Source: an uncultured Actinobaculum sp. (lineage in GTDB: Bacteria > Actinomycetota > Actinomycetes > Actinomycetales > Actinomycetaceae). Taken from it: a DNA stretch of 36,235 bases. Location: the NCBI GenBank assembly GCA_938020505.1, contig CALIHR010000041.1, positions 1 to 36,235 of the forward strand, given 5' to 3'. Positions 32,243-36,235 of the stretch are shown one piece after another. The translations under genes were made by a program, and so were the position numbers. How positions within the stretch are numbered: the stretch's first letter is position 1; each line of letters begins with the position of its first letter. Below the pieces are notes generated by a model, which did no database searches, was not told the origin of the DNA, and saw only the letters and a list, made by a program, of their open reading frames with translations.

Positions 32243-32278
32243 ATATTAACCTGTTGCGATTAGGTTAGCACTCCCTTA
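32243..32278 (-). promoter_or_regulatory. htaA promoter with DtxR iron box
   Basis: The 19-mer TTAGGTTAGCACTCCCTTA (32260-32278) matches the DtxR consensus at 13 of 19 positions, including a perfect left half. TAACCT (32247-32252) and AGGTTA (32262-32267) form a second, overlapping inverted repeat. A -10 box TAATAT (32243-32248, minus strand) and a weak -35 GTGCTA lie 17 bp apart across it. Iron-loaded DtxR bound here would block the polymerase. The htaA ATG is 23 bp below the -10 box. Confidence 0.72.
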
Positions 32279-32485
32279 CTTACCATGGGCAAGGGGGTAT
32301 GCGAGAGCAGCCGCGCAGACAAGCGGGGGAAAGGGCAAAGCATCCGCATTATCCGTGCGGTTTCTTGAGACGGCATAAAGCAAAAGCCGACAAGTAAAAC
32401 GCGTCACATACCCGGTATTGCTTGCCTGCCCGAATCATGGAAGCACTTTCGCCGCTTTACGATACCCCTGCCCCTTGCGGCGCTC

Positions 32486-33973
32486 TCAACGCTTGCGGTA
32501 AAGAGACTTCCGCTGGTAGACCGGCTCGGACGTCACGAGCACCCCGAGGTTCCTGAAGATCCCCTCGTCCACAGAGCCGAGGATCGTCGTCGTGTGAGCG
32601 TCGCAGCCGCGGAGGTTGCGCAGCTCGTCCAAGGCCTTGCGCGCGTTGTCGTCACGCGTCGCGGAGACCGACAGGGCGATGAGCACCTCGTCGGTGTGGA
32701 GCCTTGGGTTCCTGCTGCCGAGGTGCTCGGTTTTGAGGGTTTGGATCGGCTCGATGGACTCACGAGCCAGAAGGTCGACGTCGTCCCCGATCCCCGCCAA
32801 AACTTTGAGCGCATTCAAGAGCATGGCCGCCGAGCATCCGAGGAGCCCAGAGGTCTTGCCGGTGATGATCTGCCCGTCGGGAAGTTCGATTGCGGAGGCG
32901 GGCCCGCCTGTGGCCTCCGCCTTTTTCAACGCGGGTTCGACGACGACGCGGTCCTCTTTGGCCAGCCCCAGCCGCCCCATAATGAGCGCAATGCGCCCGG
33001 AGACCACCGGATCGGCTTCCGCCCGCCGCTCGTCGACCAAAGCTTTGTAGTAGCGCCGAATGATCTCCTGCTTGCCCGCTTCGCGACAAACGGCGTCGTC
33101 GCTGATGCAGTGGCCGGCCATGTTGACGCCCATGTCGGTGGGCGACTGGTACGGCGATTCACCCGCGATTTCCCGAAGCAGCGTCACCAACAGCGGAAAC
33201 ACTTCGACGTCGCGGTTGTAGCTGACCACCTGCTCGTTGTAAGCCTGCAAGTGGAAGGGATCGATGAGGTTGACGTCTTCGAGGTCGGCCGTGGCCGCCT
33301 CGTACGCCACGTTGACCGGATGGTCAAGAGGGAGGTTCCAAATCGGGAATGTCTCGAACTTCGCATATCCGGCCGTGATCCCCCTGCGATGCTCGTGGAA
33401 GAGCTGCGACAGGCACGTTGCGAGCTTTCCCGACCCAGGCCCGGGCGCGGTGACGACGATGAGGTCCCTGCTCGTTTCGACGTAATCGTTCTTTCCAAAG
33501 CCTTCGTCGGACACGATGAGCTTCGTGTTGCCCGGATACCCCTCGATGCGCCGATGCTGGGCGACCTTCAGACCGAGGCGCTCCATCCGCTTCTTAAACG
33601 CCCTCGCCGGCGCGTTGTAGTCCTCCATCTGGGTGAGCACGACGTTCTCGACGAGGAAGCCCCTTTCACGGAAGACGTCCACCAGCCGAAGCACGTCCTC
33701 CTGATAGGAGATTCCGAGATCCGCCCTGACTTTGGCCAGAAGGTTGGCGTTGACGGCGACGACGATTTCAAGTTCGTCTCGCAGCCTCTCGAGCATCGCG
33801 ATCTTGTTGTCGGGGGTGAAACCCGGCAGGACGCGAGAAGCGTGCATGTCGTCGAAAAGCTTGCCCCCCATTTCGAGGTACAGCTTCCCTCCGATCTTTC
33901 GACGCCGCTCGCCGATATGCTCGGACTGCATCGAGATGTATCGTTCTCGGTCAAAACCGATCGCTTGCGCCAC
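32486..33973 (-). CDS. DUF1846 family protein
   Basis: The 495-residue protein is full length for DUF1846 (UPF0371) and starts at GTG 33973 behind AGGAGG. Family landmarks are AIGFDRERYISMQSEHI at the N-terminus, GGKLFDDMHASRVLPGF, and a glycine-rich TAPGPGSGKLATCLSQLFHE (about 173-192) that looks like a nucleotide-binding loop. DMGVNMAGHCISDD and GKTSGLLGCSAAMLLNALK follow. The family is common in Firmicutes and Actinobacteria; its structure is known but, as far as I recall, its function is not. It is an apparent single gene. Confidence 0.88.
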   Translation of the reverse strand: MAQAIGFDRERYISMQSEHIGERRRKIGGKLYLEMGGKLFDDMHASRVLPGFTPDNKIAMLERLRDELEIVVAVNANLLAKVRADLGISYQEDVLRLVDVFRERGFLVENVVLTQMEDYNAPARAFKKRMERLGLKVAQHRRIEGYPGNTKLIVSDEGFGKNDYVETSRDLIVVTAPGPGSGKLATCLSQLFHEHRRGITAGYAKFETFPIWNLPLDHPVNVAYEAATADLEDVNLIDPFHLQAYNEQVVSYNRDVEVFPLLVTLLREIAGESPYQSPTDMGVNMAGHCISDDAVCREAGKQEIIRRYYKALVDERRAEADPVVSGRIALIMGRLGLAKEDRVVVEPALKKAEATGGPASAIELPDGQIITGKTSGLLGCSAAMLLNALKVLAGIGDDVDLLARESIEPIQTLKTEHLGSRNPRLHTDEVLIALSVSATRDDNARKALDELRNLRGCDAHTTTILGSVDEGIFRNLGVLVTSEPVYQRKSLYRKR

Positions 33974-34134
33974 CGTAATCCTCCTGTACTAGACAACCTC
34001 TGGAATGATAAGCCATCCGAGTCCGCGACGCCTCCCAAATCGCCCTGCAACTGCCCGACGTTTCGCAGGCTAGGTTTCCACATCGACATGGCGCACACCA
34101 ACTTTCCGAACCAACAACCCGCCGCATACCCGTC

Positions 34135-34194
34135 TTGACGGGTGACTCGGGTCGGCCTAGAATGTGAGTGAATAATTTGAATCATTCATTCATC
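34135..34194 (+). promoter_or_regulatory. tetR promoter and autoregulatory operator
   Basis: TTGACG (34135-34140), a 17-bp spacer and TAGAAT (34158-34163) make a strong sigma-70-type promoter. An imperfect palindrome follows at the start site: AGTGAAT at 34167-34173 and TTCATTCATC at 34185-34194, with TGAAT...ATTCA symmetry inside. Its half-sites match the perfect repeat upstream of the membrane-protein gene at 35048, so the TetR protein probably represses itself. Confidence 0.72.
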
Positions 34195-34225
34195 GATCTC
34201 GAGGGGACGTGGAGTAAGGCATTCC

Positions 34226-34786
34226 GTGGACAACATGAAACAAGCCCTGCGGCGAGCGGCAAAGCGCAGCTTCGCCGAGAAGGGCTACAAGGCGACGAGC
34301 ATTTCCGACATCTGCCGCGACGCCCGCGTCGCCGTCGGAAGCTTCTACAACTGCTACCCGTCGAAGGAGGCGATCTTCCTCGAAATATACGCGGAAGAAA
34401 ACAACCGGATTCGCGCCGAGATGGTGAATGAGATCGACTGGTCCGCCGATCCGACGGAAGTGATCCCCGCGATCTTCGACTACATCTTCAAGCGCATGTC
34501 CGCCAACAGGATACTGTCCGAGTGGAACAGCCCGGCCATCGGGAAACGCCTGCGCGAGCACTACCGCGCTGGCGACGGGGAGGAAGACTTCTTCCTGCAT
34601 TTCCTCCTCGCAACATTCGAAAGCTGGATGCGCGACGCCGGGTTCGAGGAAGAAAAGTCCCGCAAGGTCCTGCGGGTGTGCGAACTCGTGATCTACGTTG
34701 ACACACACGTAACCGAAAAGGAGTTTCCAGGCGTCGGGCAAGCGCTCGAGACCCTTGCCGCGTATTTCGTCAAAGGACTCTTTTAA
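34226..34786 (+). CDS. TetR-family transcriptional repressor
   Basis: The 186-residue protein has the TetR helix-turn-helix at about 8-50: RSFAEKGYKATSISDICRDA then VAVGSFYNCYPSKEAIFLEI. The C-terminal ligand domain includes a tryptophan-rich SEWNSPAIGKRLREHY and is not close to any subfamily I can name. The start is GTG 34226, with AAGG about 7 nt upstream; ATG three codons on is an alternative. The related AGTGAAT/TTCATTCA repeats at its own promoter and before the next gene are its likely operators. The effector is unknown. Confidence 0.9.
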   Translation: MDNMKQALRRAAKRSFAEKGYKATSISDICRDARVAVGSFYNCYPSKEAIFLEIYAEENNRIRAEMVNEIDWSADPTEVIPAIFDYIFKRMSANRILSEWNSPAIGKRLREHYRAGDGEEDFFLHFLLATFESWMRDAGFEEEKSRKVLRVCELVIYVDTHVTEKEFPGVGQALETLAAYFVKGLF

Positions 34787-34810
34787 AAGGGCCCTGCCAA
34801 TTTCGAAAAG

Positions 34811-34843
34811 GGCGCCCGCCGGCCTTTGACGGGCGTCGCCTTT
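34811..34843 (+). terminator. Terminator after tetR
   Basis: GCGCCCG and CGGGCG (34812-34818 with 34830-34835, one bulge beyond) form a GC-rich stem followed by CGCCTTT. It lies 25 bp past the tetR stop. The T-run is short, so strength is uncertain. Confidence 0.5.
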
Positions 34844-34988
34844 AGAGAAAAGCGCCATAGAACTACCCCGCGTCAAGGCAACGAAGGAATGGGAGGCTAC
34901 CTCGTCGGCATGCCGAACCTCGATGCGTCCGACGTCGAGGGCGACGGCTCGACAAGGGGGTGAAGGCTCGACAAAAGGTCGGGAAATC

Positions 34989-35030
34989 TTCACCCTCGAG
35001 TGAATGAACAATATTTTACATTCATTCACT
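34989..35030 (+). promoter_or_regulatory. Promoter overlapped by a perfect TetR-type operator
   Basis: TTCACC (34989-34994), 17 bp and TATTTT (35012-35017) form a promoter. AGTGAATGAA (34999-35008) and TTCATTCACT (35021-35030) are perfect 10-bp arms with the -10 box between them. A dimer bound here would shut the promoter. The half-site matches the one at the tetR promoter. Confidence 0.75.
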
Positions 35031-35047
35031 AGAGACAGGAGAACAAC

Positions 35048-35395
35048 ATGAACAAACCGAAAGGAAACACAATGGACGGACTAAGCATTCTAGGCTATTG
35101 CCTGGCAATTGTCGGCGTCCTCACGGTCATTTGGGGGGCGACCTTGTTCCGCCCCAATTTAACCGATTCCAGATTCATGTCCTTCGCGACGAGCGGGGTC
35201 ATCCTTGCCGCTATCGGCCTATGCTTCATTTCCGCGGTCCCGCCCGCAGTGTCAGTCGCCGGGATTTGGGCGGCAACGTTGACCACGATGATCTACATCT
35301 GGTGGCTGCCTAAAATGGAACTGCCTGTGAGGATCATAAGTTTTGTGCCGCTCGTTGCCTTCGCAGTATGGCTGACCACGAAGCTGCTCAAGTAG
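35048..35395 (+). CDS. Small four-helix membrane protein under TetR control
   Basis: The 115-residue protein has four predicted membrane helices (about 14-33, 46-64, 66-86 and 91-112) with short loops. AGGAGA sits before ATG 35048; ATG 35072 (MDGLSILG) with AAGGA is a possible second start. I recognise no family. It lacks the conserved N-terminal glutamate helix of small multidrug-resistance pumps, although size and TetR control recall them. It lies directly after a perfect operator matching the neighbouring tetR, so its product may export, sense or resist the TetR ligand. Function is otherwise unknown. Confidence 0.75.
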   Translation: MNKPKGNTMDGLSILGYCLAIVGVLTVIWGATLFRPNLTDSRFMSFATSGVILAAIGLCFISAVPPAVSVAGIWAATLTTMIYIWWLPKMELPVRIISFVPLVAFAVWLTTKLLK

Positions 35396-35441
35396 ACACA
35401 GGCTCGGCGAGACAAGGACATGCTCGGTTAGACAACGGCAT

Positions 35442-35490
35442 GGCGTGGGACCTTGGCAAACCAAGGTTCCACGCCGGCCCCTTGCCGGCG
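35442..35490. repeat. Long hairpin plus overlapping second stem after the small membrane protein
   Basis: Arms of 15 nt (35442-35456 and 35461-35475) pair at 14 positions plus one G-T wobble around a CAAA loop. CGCCGG/CCGGCG (35472-35477 with 35485-35490) forms a second stem that competes for four bases. There is no T-run. It probably ends or protects the membrane-protein message. Confidence 0.55.
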
Positions 35491-35609
35491 CGCACCACGC
35501 GTCTTCGCATCCGCTTCCGCTTCCGCAGCGAGAGAGCGACGACCTCCGCAGGCGTTCGCTGTGAATAGGATTGGAGCAGAGGAATGCCCAGCGAGACTCA
35601 GCATGCCGT

Positions 35610-36095
35610 ATCCCTAAGCCGGTATCGTGCTTCCAACCGTCGACGTTGTCGGCGTCCACGCTGAGGAAGACCTTGTCCGCACACACTTTGATCCGACTTT
35701 CCATCAGGTGAAAGAAGTCATTCTGTTTGCTGACATTAAGCCAATGCGCACCCGGCAAATTCGGATAGCCTTTCCCCATGACTTCCTTTGGGAACACTCC
35801 GCGTCAGCTCGCCAGTCTTCCCGCGCGCCGACGTTGACATAGTAGACGGGGTACACGCCTCTTGCCCGAAGCTCGCGGATCTGATCGGACGTGATGTCTT
35901 GTGCGGGTCCAGGTCTACAACCTGGGCTGTGGCGTTGCCCGTGTAGGAGGCGATCTCGACCTGGAAGGAAGAGCCCGGCTTGGGCCGTTTGATCTGAGAG
36001 TCCTGAAATGTGTCCGTGCTTCCCGGCCTCGCACCGGAAGTCGGCGCGAGCGGCGCCCCGAGGGCGCCGCGTGTACTGCAGAGAATGCGATACAA
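35610..36095 (-). pseudogene. Frameshifted GH114 (endo alpha-1,4-polygalactosaminidase-like) gene
   Basis: Three minus-strand frames read in order give one GH114-like domain. Frame 1 is SSFQVEIASYTGNATAQVVD, up to about 35890-35900. Frame 2 is DQIRELRARGVYPVYYVNVG then AREDWRADA. Frame 3 starts about 35800 with FPKEVMGKGYPNLPGAHWLN and later DADNVDGWKHDTG. The signatures VYPVYYVNVGAREDWR and DNVDGW are those of GH114/TM1410 glycosidases, secreted enzymes that cut galactosamine polymers. Two frameshifts break it, and the match stops soon after DTG, so the C-terminal half is lost or degraded. No clean signal peptide remains. Sequencing error could explain a single shift, but hardly the missing end. 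Confidence 0.72.
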
Positions 36096-36181
36096 GCGTG
36101 AAGTATCGGGTTAAACGCACGTCATGTGCCCTGCCTCATTGGCCTGCGGGTGTGGGGGCGGGTGTGGGGGGACACGAAAGG
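36096..36181. other. Gene-free G-rich right end
   Basis: There is no gene here. The plus strand has repeated GGTGTGGGGG-type runs (about 36148-36171) of no evident function, just before a strong terminator. Confidence 0.5.
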
Positions 36182-36217
36182 GGGGGGCCCGCGGTGCGGG
36201 CCCCCCTCCTTTTGTGG
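36182..36217. terminator. Strong, possibly bidirectional terminator
   Basis: GGGGGGCCCGC (36182-36192) and GCGGGCCCCCC (36196-36206) form a perfect 11-bp stem with a GGT loop, followed on the plus strand by TCCTTTTGT. The minus side has CCTTTCGTG. No plus-strand gene in the last 800 bp needs it, so it may end a minus-strand gene beyond the right edge. Confidence 0.7.
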
Positions 36218-36235
36218 GTTTGTGTGGGCGGCGGT

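Noticed and set aside
32344..32366. Plus-strand hairpin CCGCA/TGCGG followed by TTTCTT
   Set aside because: Only a 5-bp stem and no plus-strand gene to end; could be chance.
34190..35029. 279-residue minus-strand frame across tetR
   Set aside because: Shadow of tetR and its downstream gap; no family motif, and the tetR frame is unmistakable.
35252..35797. 181-residue minus-strand frame as a complete gene
   Set aside because: Only its first 60 residues carry GH114 similarity; the rest runs antisense to the small membrane protein.
1..36235. CRISPR array, insertion sequence, tRNA or rRNA
   Set aside because: No regularly spaced identical repeats with unique spacers, no transposase motif, and no tRNA-like or rRNA-like segment seen by eye.

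Overview
The window is chromosomal DNA from a high-GC Gram-positive actinobacterium. The grounds are GC-rich coding DNA, GTG starts, purine-rich ribosome sites, DtxR/IdeR-type iron boxes, an ilvB-N-C operon behind a leader-peptide attenuator, a ThrE exporter, and an HtaA haem receptor with an LPxTG wall-sorting signal. Actinomycetaceae or a close family is my guess; I cannot name a species. I see no rRNA, tRNA, insertion sequence or CRISPR array.

Layout. (1) 1-7210: envelope and metabolism genes: an SPFH protein cut by the left edge, a long-chain polyol dehydrogenase, a patatin-like lipase, an LtrA-family membrane protein and a SanA/YdcF-type membrane protein. Several carry repetitive, apparently disordered tails. 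(2) 7341-10297: a tight two-gene unit of a DUF262 (GmrS-like) protein and a HipA-type kinase without HipB. This is my best candidate for an undescribed conflict system. (3) 10389-20105: a flavodoxin-domain protein, then amino-acid genes: ilvB-ilvN-ilvC behind an attenuator, divergent thrE, an AspT-type transporter and ilvD. (4) 20150-32278: an unbroken minus-strand run of nine iron and haem genes: htaA, hmuT, hmuU, hmuV, a CydDC-like ABC pair, efeU, efeO and efeB. Iron-box-like sites lie in front of htaA, the ABC pair and efeU. (5) 32486-36235: a DUF1846 protein, a TetR regulator with a matching operator at the next gene (a 115-residue four-helix membrane protein), and a frameshifted GH114 pseudogene.

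How the parts fit. HtaA would take haem at the cell wall and pass it to lipoprotein HmuT, which feeds the HmuUV importer. EfeUOB takes up free ferrous or ferric iron. The CydDC-like pair between them may move haem or a thiol. All are expected to be switched off by iron through DtxR. The ilv genes make valine, leucine and isoleucine, with ilvBNC tuned by leader translation. Coordinates were set from visible ribosome sites and motifs. Family assignments come from motif recognition, with no database search.
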